A stretch of 25,853 nucleotides of DNA from assembly GCA_027686065.1 (NCBI GenBank), contig JAQCTH010000053.1, positions 1 to 25,853 of the forward strand, written 5' to 3'. This DNA comes from Clostridiaceae bacterium AF10-41. GTDB lineage: Bacteria > Bacillota > Clostridia > Clostridiales > Clostridiaceae. Below are positions 1 through 7,690 of this stretch, piece after piece; within the stretch, counting starts at the first letter, position 1, and every line of letters begins with the position of its first letter. Made by a program: the position numbers and the translations under genes. The notes below the pieces were generated by a model. That model did no database searches, was not told the origin of the DNA, and saw nothing but the letters and a program-made list of their open reading frames with translations.

Positions 1-99
1 TTTTAACCTACTGAAAGATATACTTTATTAAGAAACATAAATCAATCTGAATCTGTGTAAGTTTTATTCGAATTTATAATTAAAGCTAAAAAATAAAAT

Positions 100-136
100 A
101 GTTCTCAAAGATAACTTATAGTTTTCTTTAAGAACT
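100..136 (-). terminator. Terminator after the two-domain acetyltransferase gene
   Basis: A 17-position stem (100-116 with 120-136, loop TAT) has only two internal mismatches. Read on the minus strand it is followed by a T-rich run (complement of 84-99). It lies about 50 bases past the stop codon at 188 and fits an intrinsic terminator for that gene. The rest of 1-187 holds nothing else I can recognise. Confidence 0.6.
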
Positions 137-187
137 AGTTAAATTCTAATACATAATACTTTCTTTAATACTATAAATACATAAGAT

Positions 188-1084
188 TTAAATATTTACT
201 TCATAATAATTCATGATTGATTGTTCTTTAAATCCACAAGCTTTATATAAATTCAATGCATTTTTATTTCTTATTTCCACATCTAAACCAACTGTATTTA
301 TATCTTCTTTCTTTAAGTTATTCAAAACTTCTGTTAATGCTGCCTTTCCATATCCTTTATTCCTAAATTCAGGAATTATTCCAAATCCACTAATAAAAGC
401 TGATGTTAATTCTTTGTCAACTTTTATCTTACCAATTATTTTATTATCTAATTGAATTAAATAAGTTATAATATTATTTTTTTCCTCATCTTCTGGTAAT
501 ATTTGTTCGCTACTAGCTAGTCCAAAGAAAATTTCATTTAAATTTTCTATTTCACATATATCTTTATTTTTTGCATCTTTTAAAATAATATTTTTTACAC
601 TAGGTTGTGCACTCCAATTTGTACATTTCATTCTGCACTCAGAAAATGAATAGTTAGATTTTATACTTTTTATAAATTCATTTGCAGCTTTTGATTTATC
701 ATCACAAAGCAATAATATATTGTTAAAATTCCTTTTTTTACATTCATCTAGTGATATACTTAAAAGCTTAGAAAATATTCCTTGCCTTCTGAATCTTGGA
801 TGAACCATTCCATTTATTTCTGCAATATTTCTTCCAAAACTTGATATTCCTAAATAACCTATTAATTTATTATTTACATAATATAAAAACTCATTTATAT
901 CATTAGGAGATTTTTTATACTCCTTATAAACTTGTGCTCTATACTCTAATTCAAGCTTTAAATTTACCTCATCTTCTTTTATACAAACATCTTCTAACTC
1001 TTTTATTCTATTATTTTCTTCCTCATTTATATATTTTTTTATAATAATACGTCTATCTAATAATTCATTATTTACATTATCCAT
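188..1084 (-). CDS. Two-domain GNAT family N-acetyltransferase
   Basis: A cytoplasmic acetyl-CoA-dependent acyltransferase with two GNAT domains in tandem. The first spans about residues 50-150, with the acetyl-CoA loop in HPRFRRQGIFSKLL. The second fills the C-terminal 130 residues, with FRNKGYGKAALTEVL and the typical end strand NALNLYKACGFKEQ. Both loops fit the (Q/R)xxGxG/A pattern; the first is weaker because Gly is followed by Ile-Phe. An upstream GTG at 1093 lies almost inside the ribosome binding site, so I choose the ATG at 1084, which has TTGGAG eight bases upstream. It is transcribed away from the ytr-type operon. The substrate cannot be told from sequence; the tandem arrangement resembles the mycothiol-synthase type in layout only. 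Confidence 0.85.
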   Translation of the reverse strand: MDNVNNELLDRRIIIKKYINEEENNRIKELEDVCIKEDEVNLKLELEYRAQVYKEYKKSPNDINEFLYYVNNKLIGYLGISSFGRNIAEINGMVHPRFRRQGIFSKLLSISLDECKKRNFNNILLLCDDKSKAANEFIKSIKSNYSFSECRMKCTNWSAQPSVKNIILKDAKNKDICEIENLNEIFFGLASSEQILPEDEEKNNIITYLIQLDNKIIGKIKVDKELTSAFISGFGIIPEFRNKGYGKAALTEVLNNLKKEDINTVGLDVEIRNKNALNLYKACGFKEQSIMNYYEVNI

Positions 1085-1212
1085 TAATTTCACTCCAATT
1101 TAAGTTTATTTTTTTATTTCTTCTTCATTTACGCTATGTATAAAAAAGTTTATTTTGAATTTAAATATTTTTTATATTATATCAAATTATTCCGAAAATT
1201 CCCAATAATTTA

Positions 1213-1273
1213 TTGACATTAAATATAATGAAACATATACTGTATATATATACATACACAGTATATATACTGT
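1213..1273 (+). promoter_or_regulatory. Promoter and double-palindrome operator of the ytr-type operon
   Basis: The -35 TTGACA (1213-1218) and -10 TATACT (1236-1241) are 17 bases apart, a near-consensus SigA promoter. Two perfect palindromes follow: a 14-mer at 1241-1254 with core GTATATATATAC, and a 16-mer at 1258-1273 with core GTATATATAC. Their centres are 18 bases apart. The first starts at the last base of the -10 and the second covers the likely transcription start. A direct repeat ATATACTGT also occurs at 1235-1243 and 1265-1273. The arrangement fits binding by the dimeric GntR/YtrA-type repressor encoded in the same operon. The binding itself is inferred. Confidence 0.75.
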
Positions 1274-1293
1274 CTTAAAAGGAGGTAAATATT

Positions 1294-2148
1294 ATGGCTA
1301 ACTTAATAGAAATAACCCACTTAGAAAAAAAGATAGGAATGTTACATCTAAGTGATATTAATCTTGAATTAGAGCCTGGCTATATTATGGGCTTAATAGG
1401 AACAAATGGTTCTGGAAAAACAACTCTTATTAATACAATATTAAATTTATATAAAAAAGACAGTGGTTCAATAAAAATTAATGGGGTATCCATGGATACT
1501 AATGAAAAAGAAGCTAAGGATCAAATTGGTTTTGTTTTAGATGAAAATATGTTCCAAGATTCAATAAGTGTAATTAGTAATGCTAAAATTTATGGAAAAC
1601 TTTATAGTAAGTATGATGAAAACTTATTTCGTAAATTATGTCAGCGTTTTGAAATTCCTCTTAAAAAGAAATTAGGTAAATTATCAGCAGGTTTAAAAGT
1701 TAGATTTGAATTAGCTTTTGCTCTATCTCATGATGCGAAACTACTTATAATGGATGAACCTATAGCCGGCTTAAATCCTGTATTTAGAAAAGAACTCATA
1801 AACTGTATGCAAGAAATTGTAGAAGATGGTACTAGGAGCGTACTATTCTCCACCCATATAACTGAGGATCTCGATCAAGTTGGAGATTATATCGCCTTAC
1901 TCCATAACGGTAGAATATTCTTTTATTTAAATAAGGAAGAGCTTCAAGATAAATATTTAATCCTCAAAGGTACTAAAGAGCAAATTGAAAATCTTAAATG
2001 TTCACATATTATATATAGAGAGTTTGGAGACTATCATAACTGTGCTTTCATTGAAAAAATACAGGGAGACGATTATCTAGATACAGAAATAAAAATCCCA
2101 ATAATAGAGGATATAATGTACTATCTAGAAAAAGGAGGTTATAATTAA
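1294..2148 (+). CDS. YtrB-type ABC transporter ATP-binding protein
   Basis: ATPase subunit of an ABC transporter of the kind controlled by YtrA-family repressors in Firmicutes, often induced by cell-envelope stress. It shows the Walker A motif GTNGSGKTT (36-44), a degenerate signature LSAGLK (130-135), Walker B LLIMDEP (150-156) and an H-loop in FSTHI (H188). The LSxGxK signature in place of LSGGQ is usual in this subfamily. About 60 C-terminal residues beyond the nucleotide-binding fold may be an accessory domain. It starts eight bases behind a perfect AAGGAGGT. Its stop overlaps the start of the next gene by one base, so the two are probably translationally coupled. The transported substrate is unknown. 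Confidence 0.9.
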   Translation: MANLIEITHLEKKIGMLHLSDINLELEPGYIMGLIGTNGSGKTTLINTILNLYKKDSGSIKINGVSMDTNEKEAKDQIGFVLDENMFQDSISVISNAKIYGKLYSKYDENLFRKLCQRFEIPLKKKLGKLSAGLKVRFELAFALSHDAKLLIMDEPIAGLNPVFRKELINCMQEIVEDGTRSVLFSTHITEDLDQVGDYIALLHNGRIFFYLNKEELQDKYLILKGTKEQIENLKCSHIIYREFGDYHNCAFIEKIQGDDYLDTEIKIPIIEDIMYYLEKGGYN

Positions 2149-2927
2149 TGCTTAAAATTGTTCTAGCTGATTTATTGGTAAATTTAAAAAAGTCTTGGCT
2201 AAGTATCCTTCTTAATATTATTTTACTTATTTTTTTAAGTAATTATATATCAACTATTATATTGGTTGCAAATATTCCTAGTGATATTCCTAAAACAGCG
2301 TACACTATAAGTAAAATGCTTACAGAAGAAAATATGTTGAGGTTAATTCTTCCTGCTATTTATGGAATTACAGTTATTACGTTGTTTGATATAACAAAAA
2401 AAATTCCATTAAGGCTTAGTAAGGCAATGTTTGTATGTGCAGCAGGTGAAAAAGATAAAATTAAATATATGTTATTACAGTTATCTACAAAGGTTATTTT
2501 AGGATTTATGTTTATTTTTATATCAACTTATATTTGTATAGGTAAACCCTTTGTTAATAAAGGTATATTATTAAATATAATAGAATTTATTTTGTTGTTT
2601 TTTATTATATTAGACCTTAATTTAAAAATAGGAATAGGTGAACAAGGGTTAAAAAAGAAAGACAAAGAAGGATATATAATTTATTCTAAAGAAGAAGAGA
2701 TAGTTAATTATTATTGGATTTGTATATTAATAATAGAAACTATTATATTTTATTCTCTATCGGCTCTTAATATATCCATAAATTTAGGAATATTAATGGG
2801 ATGGATTATAGCCTTATTAATAAATGCTTATATTGCTCATCATTGTATAATTCCAATTCTAAAGAAATCTCTTTCATATGAAGATATCTATAGGCAAATT
2901 CCAGATACGAAGGAAGGTTTTTCATGA
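2148..2927 (+). CDS. ABC transporter membrane subunit of the ytr-type operon
   Basis: An integral membrane protein with about six hydrophobic segments (near residues 15-40, 65-85, 108-130, 136-157, 187-207 and 210-232), which is the topology of a small ABC permease. There is no ATPase domain and no large extracellular domain of the BceB type. The ribosome binding site AAAGGAGG lies inside the end of the preceding ATPase gene, and the start overlaps that stop by one base. The gene ends with a four-base ATGA overlap with the GntR gene. This tight packing and its position between ATPase and regulator indicate that it is the permease partner of the first ATPase. I do not recognise a named subfamily. 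Confidence 0.75.
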   Translation: MLKIVLADLLVNLKKSWLSILLNIILLIFLSNYISTIILVANIPSDIPKTAYTISKMLTEENMLRLILPAIYGITVITLFDITKKIPLRLSKAMFVCAAGEKDKIKYMLLQLSTKVILGFMFIFISTYICIGKPFVNKGILLNIIEFILLFFIILDLNLKIGIGEQGLKKKDKEGYIIYSKEEEIVNYYWICILIIETIIFYSLSALNISINLGILMGWIIALLINAYIAHHCIIPILKKSLSYEDIYRQIPDTKEGFS

Positions 2928-3298
2928 ATATTATTTTAGATACTGAAAGTAATATTTCAATCTACGAGCAAATAATTAAATCCATAAAAAATTCAATTAT
3001 ACAAGAAGAAATATTGCCAGGAGATATGTTGCCATCGATTAGATCCCTTGCTAGAGATCTTCAAATAAGCGTAATTACAACAAAACGTGCATATGAGGAA
3101 CTTGAAAAAGAAGGTTTAATCTATTCTGTTCATGGTAAAGGATTTTATGTTAAAGAACCTAATCGCCAAAAGCTTAGAGAAGAACAACTTAAAGAGTTTG
3201 AAGCACTTTTTGAAAATCTAATTATACAAGGTAAAAAACTTAACCTTGAGCTTAATGATATGCAAGATATATTGAGGACTTTATATGAAGGGAGGTAA
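2924..3298 (+). CDS. GntR family transcriptional regulator, YtrA subfamily
   Basis: A short (124-residue) GntR regulator. Residues 10-77 form the winged helix: the SIYEQIIKSIK helix, then LPSIRSLARDLQISVITTKR (recognition helix) and the wing with GLIYSVHGKGFYVKE. The remaining 45 residues are a helical segment, far smaller than the FadR or HutC effector domains; this small C-terminus defines the YtrA subfamily. Such proteins usually repress the ABC operon they belong to. The gene overlaps the upstream permease by four bases and sits in the middle of the operon, so it is expected to act on the double palindrome at 1241-1273. What signal releases it is not visible. Confidence 0.92.
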   Translation: MNIILDTESNISIYEQIIKSIKNSIIQEEILPGDMLPSIRSLARDLQISVITTKRAYEELEKEGLIYSVHGKGFYVKEPNRQKLREEQLKEFEALFENLIIQGKKLNLELNDMQDILRTLYEGR

Positions 3299-3303
3299 TC
3301 TAT

Positions 3304-4023
3304 ATGACAAGCATTTTAAAATGTGAAAATATAAAGAAAACTTATAGAGATTTTTCTTTAAAATCAATTTCTTTAACAATTAAATCAGGCTATCTTACTG
3401 GACTTATAGGCGTAAATGGTGCTGGAAAAACAACACTTATAAATATTCTAGGTGGATTAGACTCTGACTTTACAGGTGATGTATGTGTAAATGGAATAGA
3501 TATAAAAAAAGAGCTAGCTAAAGCAAAACAAGAAATTGGACTAATTTCCGAGAAAATTTCATTTTTTTTAGATAAAACAGCATATGAAAACGGACTATTA
3601 CTTGGTCAATATTTTAAGAATTGGGATATAGGTAATTATTATATTTGGCTAGATAAAATGAATATACCTAAAAGTCAACCCCTATATCAATTTTCTAAAG
3701 GAATGAAAATGAAATTTCAAATAAGCTTTGTAATGGCTCATAATCCAAAAGTTTTACTTCTAGATGAACCAACTGCTGGATTTGATCCTGTATTTAGAAA
3801 AGATTTTTTGAATATACTCCAAGATATTTTAAATCAAGATATTGGAATTCTTATGTCAACTCATATAACAAGTGATCTTGATAAAATTGCAGATTATATA
3901 ATACTACTTGATAATGGTGAAATTAAAATAAATGATACTAAAGAAGCCCTTGAAGATGATTTTAAAAGAAAAAAACTAGAAAATTCTCTTCAGAAAAAAT
4001 TTAGTATAAGTGATTTACTTTAA
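3304..4023 (+). CDS. Second YtrB-type ABC transporter ATP-binding protein
   Basis: A 239-residue ABC ATPase, shorter than the first one of the operon because it lacks most of the C-terminal extension. Walker A is GVNGAGKTT (36-44), the signature is FSKGMK (130-135), Walker B is VLLLDEP (150-156) and the H-loop is in MSTHI (H187). It is clearly paralogous to the ATPase at 1294-2148: motif positions coincide to the residue and both have NPVFRK/DPVFRK after the D-loop. It begins five bases after the regulator gene behind GGGAGGT and precedes a membrane protein, so it probably forms a second ATPase-permease pair or a heterodimer with the first ATPase. Confidence 0.9.
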   Translation: MTSILKCENIKKTYRDFSLKSISLTIKSGYLTGLIGVNGAGKTTLINILGGLDSDFTGDVCVNGIDIKKELAKAKQEIGLISEKISFFLDKTAYENGLLLGQYFKNWDIGNYYIWLDKMNIPKSQPLYQFSKGMKMKFQISFVMAHNPKVLLLDEPTAGFDPVFRKDFLNILQDILNQDIGILMSTHITSDLDKIADYIILLDNGEIKINDTKEALEDDFKRKKLENSLQKKFSISDLL

Positions 4024-4040
4024 AAAGGAGATAGAATAAA

Positions 4041-4559
4041 ATGGACTTTTTAGAAAATGAAAAAGAGAGAATAAAATTTAATTATCAAAAATTAATCTTA
4101 TACGGATTTTTATTTTTCTACTTTGTAAATACCCAATCGAATGTCACTGCACATAAAGTAATATGGGGAAAAGCGATAGATGCTAAACCTATTTCTTTAA
4201 TAAATCCTATAATGGTACTTGGTATAATTACAATAACTCTTTATCTAAATCACCATCTCTTTTGGATAAAAGAACAAGGAAAAAAAGTTTTTATAATAAG
4301 AAAATATGATTCTATTCCTATTGATAAAAAAGAAATGTATATTGCAAAATTTAAAATAATAATTAGTAACTTAATAACATTTATAATAGCTTCTATTATA
4401 ATATATATTGGAATTCTTCTTTTTAATTCTTATTTAGAAATAGATGTTTTTAAGAATATATTAGATGTACTTCAAATAGGTATATTATCAATAACACTAT
4501 TAATAATTATTTATACTATAAATATTATTCAAGACAAAAAATCAAAAAATCAACTATGA
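4041..4559 (+). CDS. Small membrane protein, probable second ABC membrane subunit
   Basis: A 172-residue protein with about four hydrophobic helices (near residues 19-36, 49-67, 106-128 and 145-163) and a basic loop between helices 2 and 3. It is the last gene of the ytr-type operon, 17 bases after the second ATPase and behind AAGGAG, and a strong terminator follows. Position and hydrophobicity suggest a membrane partner for the second ATPase. At this length it is only about half to two thirds of a usual permease and would have to work as a dimer or together with the 259-residue subunit. I see no motif that identifies a family. Confidence 0.65.
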   Translation: MDFLENEKERIKFNYQKLILYGFLFFYFVNTQSNVTAHKVIWGKAIDAKPISLINPIMVLGIITITLYLNHHLFWIKEQGKKVFIIRKYDSIPIDKKEMYIAKFKIIISNLITFIIASIIIYIGILLFNSYLEIDVFKNILDVLQIGILSITLLIIIYTINIIQDKKSKNQL

Positions 4560-4576
4560 TAAATATTTCAACTATA

Positions 4577-4631
4577 TAATAAAGCTCATATAAGTATCTG
4601 TAATTTATTAATACTTATATGAGCTTTATTA
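4577..4631. terminator. Strong bidirectional terminator between convergent genes
   Basis: A perfect 21-base-pair stem (4577-4597 with 4611-4631) around a 13-base loop, with AGCTCATATAAG in the left arm. T-rich sequence follows on the plus strand, and A-rich sequence precedes the left arm. It lies between the end of the rightward ytr-type operon and the leftward XRE gene and can serve both. Confidence 0.85.
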
Positions 4632-4680
4632 AGTTAATTTTATTTATAATTTTCACATTTTAATTTCTATTTATTGAACT

Positions 4681-5022
4681 TTATTTAAATGTTGTCGGAA
4701 AATTATTTTTATTGTATCTTTCGCAATCCACTGTATTCTGATACTCTCTAAGCACTGGATAAAGTTTACTCCAATCAATTGCATAACTATTTTCACTTGT
4801 CATAGAGACTTCTGTTGTCATTACCTTACAATCCTTTAATAAATAATCGCAACTTCCCTTTAATACTTCAGCCAGTTTAGCTATCTTCGAAGCCTCTGGA
4901 AGTGCTAAATCAGATTCCCATTTCGAAATAGTTTGTCTTGTTAATTCTAATAACTCTGCTAATTGATCTTGCGTTAAGTTAACCGATCTTCTTGCTTTAG
5001 ATATCTTTTCACCAGTTTTCAT
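4681..5022 (-). CDS. XRE/Cro-CI family transcriptional regulator
   Basis: A 113-residue DNA-binding protein. Residues 5-62 are a canonical HTH_3 domain: GEKISKARRSVNLTQDQLAE, the turn LLELTRQTISKWES, and LPEASKIAKLAEVLKGSCDYLL. A short tail follows (IDWSKLYPVLREYQNTVD) of the type found in small clostridial and bacillar XRE regulators; it ends soon after and may be slightly shortened compared with such relatives. The ATG at 5022 has AAAGGAG eight bases upstream. The gene stands alone between two hairpins. Its target is not visible. It points toward the ytr-type operon across a terminator, so the two are not co-transcribed. Confidence 0.88.
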   Translation of the reverse strand: MKTGEKISKARRSVNLTQDQLAELLELTRQTISKWESDLALPEASKIAKLAEVLKGSCDYLLKDCKVMTTEVSMTSENSYAIDWSKLYPVLREYQNTVDCERYNKNNFPTTFK

Positions 5023-5097
5023 TTCTTATTCTCCTTTCAAATTTATGGATTAATTGTATCATCCCATACTAAAAAGAGAAACCAACTTAACAGTTCT

Positions 5098-5120
5098 AAA
5101 AGCAACTGCAAGTTGCTTTT
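5098..5120 (-). terminator. Compact terminator hairpin after the GNAT gene
   Basis: AAAAGCAACT and AGTTGCTTTT pair perfectly (10 base pairs) around the loop GCA. It lies 16 bases past the stop codon of the acetyltransferase at 5136. The U-tract on the minus strand is formed by the stem's own TTTT, so termination may be moderate. Confidence 0.65.
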
Positions 5121-5135
5121 ATCTTCCTTATAATT

Positions 5136-5678
5136 TTATAAAAACTTCCCCATAATAACTGTATTATAACAATTACCATCTTTATGAATACGATCATTTA
5201 TTAATAATCCCTCTTGTACAAATCCATATCTTTTATATATCTCAATTGCTTTTTTATTTGTTTCTACAACTGTTAATGATATCTTTTTAATTTCGGTATT
5301 TTTTACGCATATTAGTACACTTTCTATAAGTTCCTTACCAATTCCATGTCCCCAATATTCTTTTAATATACATATTCCAAATTCTGCTTTATGTCTAAAT
5401 CTACTTAATTTACTTCCTTCACAACGCGTGAATCCTACTATCTTTTCTGCCGCCTCTGCTATTAAGAATATATTTGTTTTAGATATTGAGTCTTCATAAA
5501 TAATTTTTTCAAAATCTTCTTTAGTTAATAACTCTTCTCCTGGTTCCCTATCAAGATTTTCTGTTTCTCCATCTATCTTAACTCTTAATTTAGATAATTC
5601 TTCAGCATCTTCTTTTATTGGACAACGAAGTATATACCTTAGATTTTTTCCTTTTATTATTTTATCAGTAATAACCAT
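5136..5678 (-). CDS. GNAT family N-acetyltransferase, RimJ/RimL-like
   Basis: A single-domain 180-residue acetyltransferase. The core shows RCEGSKLSRFRHKAEFGICI (beta-4), the acetyl-CoA loop in YWGHGIGKELIESVL, and the late motif NKKAIEIYKRYGFVQEG, all standard for GNAT enzymes that modify protein N-termini, amino acids or antibiotics. The ATG at 5678 is preceded by GGAGGAATTTT. It has its own terminator downstream and lies after the terminator of the pentapeptide-repeat gene, so it is a single-gene unit. The acceptor substrate cannot be inferred. Confidence 0.87.
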   Translation of the reverse strand: MVITDKIIKGKNLRYILRCPIKEDAEELSKLRVKIDGETENLDREPGEELLTKEDFEKIIYEDSISKTNIFLIAEAAEKIVGFTRCEGSKLSRFRHKAEFGICILKEYWGHGIGKELIESVLICVKNTEIKKISLTVVETNKKAIEIYKRYGFVQEGLLINDRIHKDGNCYNTVIMGKFL

Positions 5679-5702
5679 AAAATTCCTCCATTAATATCAT
5701 TA

Positions 5703-5742
5703 ATAAAAAAATATCGTACTATCATTATAAGTAATACGATAT
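5703..5742 (-). terminator. Terminator after the pentapeptide-repeat gene
   Basis: ATATCGTA (5711-5718) and TACGATAT (5735-5742) form the stem. On the minus strand it is followed directly by seven T residues (complement of 5704-5710), a clear intrinsic terminator for the gene ending at 5761. Confidence 0.8.
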
Positions 5743-5760
5743 CTCTTGCTATTTATTCTC

Positions 5761-6594
5761 TTATATTAACCAATGATTTGGTTTGTTAAGGGATTCAGGT
5801 AATTTTGTATTAACATCACCTTTAGCACTATTAATTTGAGCTTGGGTTATAAAAATGCTATTTCTTAAATTAGCTCCGCTTAAATCTGCATCTCTTAAGT
5901 CAGCACCAATTAAATCTGTCCAACTTAAATCTACATTTCTCAAATTTGCTGCAATTAAAAAAGCCCCACTTAAATTTACACCTCTTAAATCCTTTTTTCT
6001 AAGATCAGCTCCCATAAGATTTAAGCCTCCACCTAAAGCTTTTTTACCCTTTAATGATTTTTTATCACTATTAACTTTTAATCTTAGAAATTCACTTGTT
6101 TGCAAAAGCAACTTATTAACTCCCATTCTAGTTGATATTAAATCTAATTTTATAATTGACTTTGCTTCTAAATTTGTTATATTCTTTATTTCATCTATTT
6201 TTTTAATCGACATTTCTTTATTAATATTGTTATTATATTGCAATCTAACAGCTTCATTAAGGTACCAAAGCATTTCATGAAGTTGCTTCATAATAATGAA
6301 AACATCAAACATTCGCTTTGAAGATTCAGGCTTTTTCTTCCAATCATGTCCAAAATAAGTAACTTGAGCTACCTTTTGACCTGCACCAATACAGTCATAC
6401 GCTATACAGCCCTTTAATCCTTTTTTATTTAGATCTCCATGAATTTTACATTTAAAATCTCCGTTTAAATTAATGCAAGGTTTTCCTGCATCTTTATTTA
6501 CAGGGAATCCATCAATAGCTGAAAAGTATAATGCAACACAACATAGCCCAAAACACTTTTCACAGTCAGGCTGTAGCTCTTTATAATTCATTTT
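5761..6594 (-). CDS. Cysteine-cluster pentapeptide-repeat protein
   Basis: A 277-residue protein in two parts. The first 70 residues carry eight cysteines (10, 13, 17, 18, 39, 48, 62, 67), beginning with CEKCFGLCC, a CX2CX3CC pattern that suggests a zinc or iron-sulfur site. After a helical middle, residues about 193-248 are pentapeptide repeats of the A(D/N)LxX type (for example LIGADLRDADLSGANLRNS), which fold as a right-handed quadrilateral beta-helix. This combination occurs in a Firmicute family without a proven function that I know of; some pentapeptide proteins mimic DNA and bind gyrase. An earlier ATG at 6612 lacks a ribosome binding site. The ATG at 6594 has GAGATGG upstream and starts just before the cysteine motif, so I prefer it. 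Confidence 0.85.
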   Translation of the reverse strand, partial: KMNYKELQPDCEKCFGLCCVALYFSAIDGFPVNKDAGKPCINLNGDFKCKIHGDLNKKGLKGCIAYDCIGAGQKVAQVTYFGHDWKKKPESSKRMFDVFIIMKQLHEMLWYLNEAVRLQYNNNINKEMSIKKIDEIKNITNLEAKSIIKLDLISTRMGVNKLLLQTSEFLRLKVNSDKKSLKGKKALGGGLNLMGADLRKKDLRGVNLSGAFLIAANLRNVDLSWTDLIGADLRDADLSGANLRNSIFITQAQINSAKGDVNTKLPESLNKPNHWLI

Positions 6595-6643
6595 TATCCA
6601 TCTCACATTCATAAAATATATTATGTTAATTATATCATAATAT

Positions 6644-6684
6644 AAAATAAAGTTGTTATGACTTTACCATAACAACTTTATTTT
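6644..6684. terminator. Terminator at the end of the sugar transport operon
   Basis: A stem of about 17 base pairs (6644-6660 with 6668-6684; core AAAGTTGTTATG) surrounds a seven-base loop, with T-runs on both sides in the respective reading direction. It lies 37 bases past the stop codon of the binding-protein gene, which is transcribed leftward into it. Confidence 0.8.
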
Positions 6685-6720
6685 TTCTTTGGGCTGGAAT
6701 TTATTTGAATATAATAGAGA

Positions 6721-7656
6721 TTATAAAGCTTCAGCGTTTATAACAGAAACTCCAGTATCAACATTTTTCTTCTCTATTTTTTCTCCTGCTAATACTTTAG
6801 CAGCAGTTTTCATACCTTCATATCCCATAACATCTGGATTTTGAGCCATTGTACAAAGAAGATGTCCATTCTTTATTAATTCAAGAATCATATCTGACTT
6901 ATCAAAACCTACACCAATAACTTTTTTACCTGATTCTTGTATAGCGTTACCTGCTCCTACTGTTGAACCTTCATTAGCACCAAATATACCTACAACCCCT
7001 TGAGTAATATAGTTAGCAGCAATTTCCTTTGATTTTGCAGCATCACCTTCACCATATTGAGTTTCTAATATTTTAAAACTTGTACCATCAAAAGCTGAAC
7101 GGAAACCCTTTTCACGTGCTACAGTTGAAGCTGTTGCAGAGTTAACATTTACTATACCAATTGAGCCTTCATTAACTCCTGCTTTCTTTAAAGCATTTAT
7201 CATTTCTGTTCCTGCTGTTTTTCCTGCTGCTTCATTATCTGTTGCTAATGTTTGTTCTGCTGGAAAATCTGCTGCAGAGTCAACATAAATTATTTTAACA
7301 CCTGCATTTTTAGCTTCTTCTAGAGCTTGAGTTACAGCATCTGGTCCATTTGCTGCTAAAAGTATTGCATTTGCTCCTCCTGCTACTGCATTATTAATTG
7401 CTTCAATTTGCTTAGCATCGTCTTTAACATCTGGTGCTAGCCAAGTATATTCAATATTTCCTAGTTCTCCAGCAGCTTTTTTAGCCCCTGCATCTACGTT
7501 AACCCAATGTTGATCCATTTGGTCCATAGTAATTAAATATACTTTACTCTTTCCTTCTGACTTACCGCCAGTTTCTTCTACTTTTCCACTACATCCTGTT
7601 AAAACTGTTCCTAAAACTGTTAATCCTAAAACTAATGATATTAATTTCTTTTTCAT
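6721..7656 (-). CDS. Sugar ABC transporter substrate-binding lipoprotein (RbsB-like)
   Basis: The extracellular receptor of a ribose-type (CUT2) importer. A lipoprotein signal peptide with basic start MKKK, hydrophobic core and lipobox LTGC predicts lipidation at Cys22 and anchoring outside the membrane. The rest is a type I periplasmic-binding fold (Peripla_BP_4): repeated features include GAKKAAGEL, AILLAANGPDAVTQALEEA, VKIIYVDSA and VIGVGFDKSDMILELIKNG. Its 311 residues agree with RbsB-type proteins. It is the last gene of the transporter block, 34 bases after the permease gene and behind AGGAGG. The ligand is a sugar or sugar-like molecule; ribose itself is not shown, and the ROK and GmhA-like genes suggest another one. 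Confidence 0.93.
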   Translation of the reverse strand: MKKKLISLVLGLTVLGTVLTGCSGKVEETGGKSEGKSKVYLITMDQMDQHWVNVDAGAKKAAGELGNIEYTWLAPDVKDDAKQIEAINNAVAGGANAILLAANGPDAVTQALEEAKNAGVKIIYVDSAADFPAEQTLATDNEAAGKTAGTEMINALKKAGVNEGSIGIVNVNSATASTVAREKGFRSAFDGTSFKILETQYGEGDAAKSKEIAANYITQGVVGIFGANEGSTVGAGNAIQESGKKVIGVGFDKSDMILELIKNGHLLCTMAQNPDVMGYEGMKTAAKVLAGEKIEKKNVDTGVSVINAEAL

Positions 7657-7690
7657 TAATAAAACCTCCTATTTTTAATTAAAGCTTTCG

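Noticed and set aside
5855..6280. Open frame on the plus strand opposite the pentapeptide-repeat gene
   Set aside because: It mirrors the five-codon repeat (Leu/Lys/Ser-rich periodic protein), has no ribosome binding site and no plausible function.
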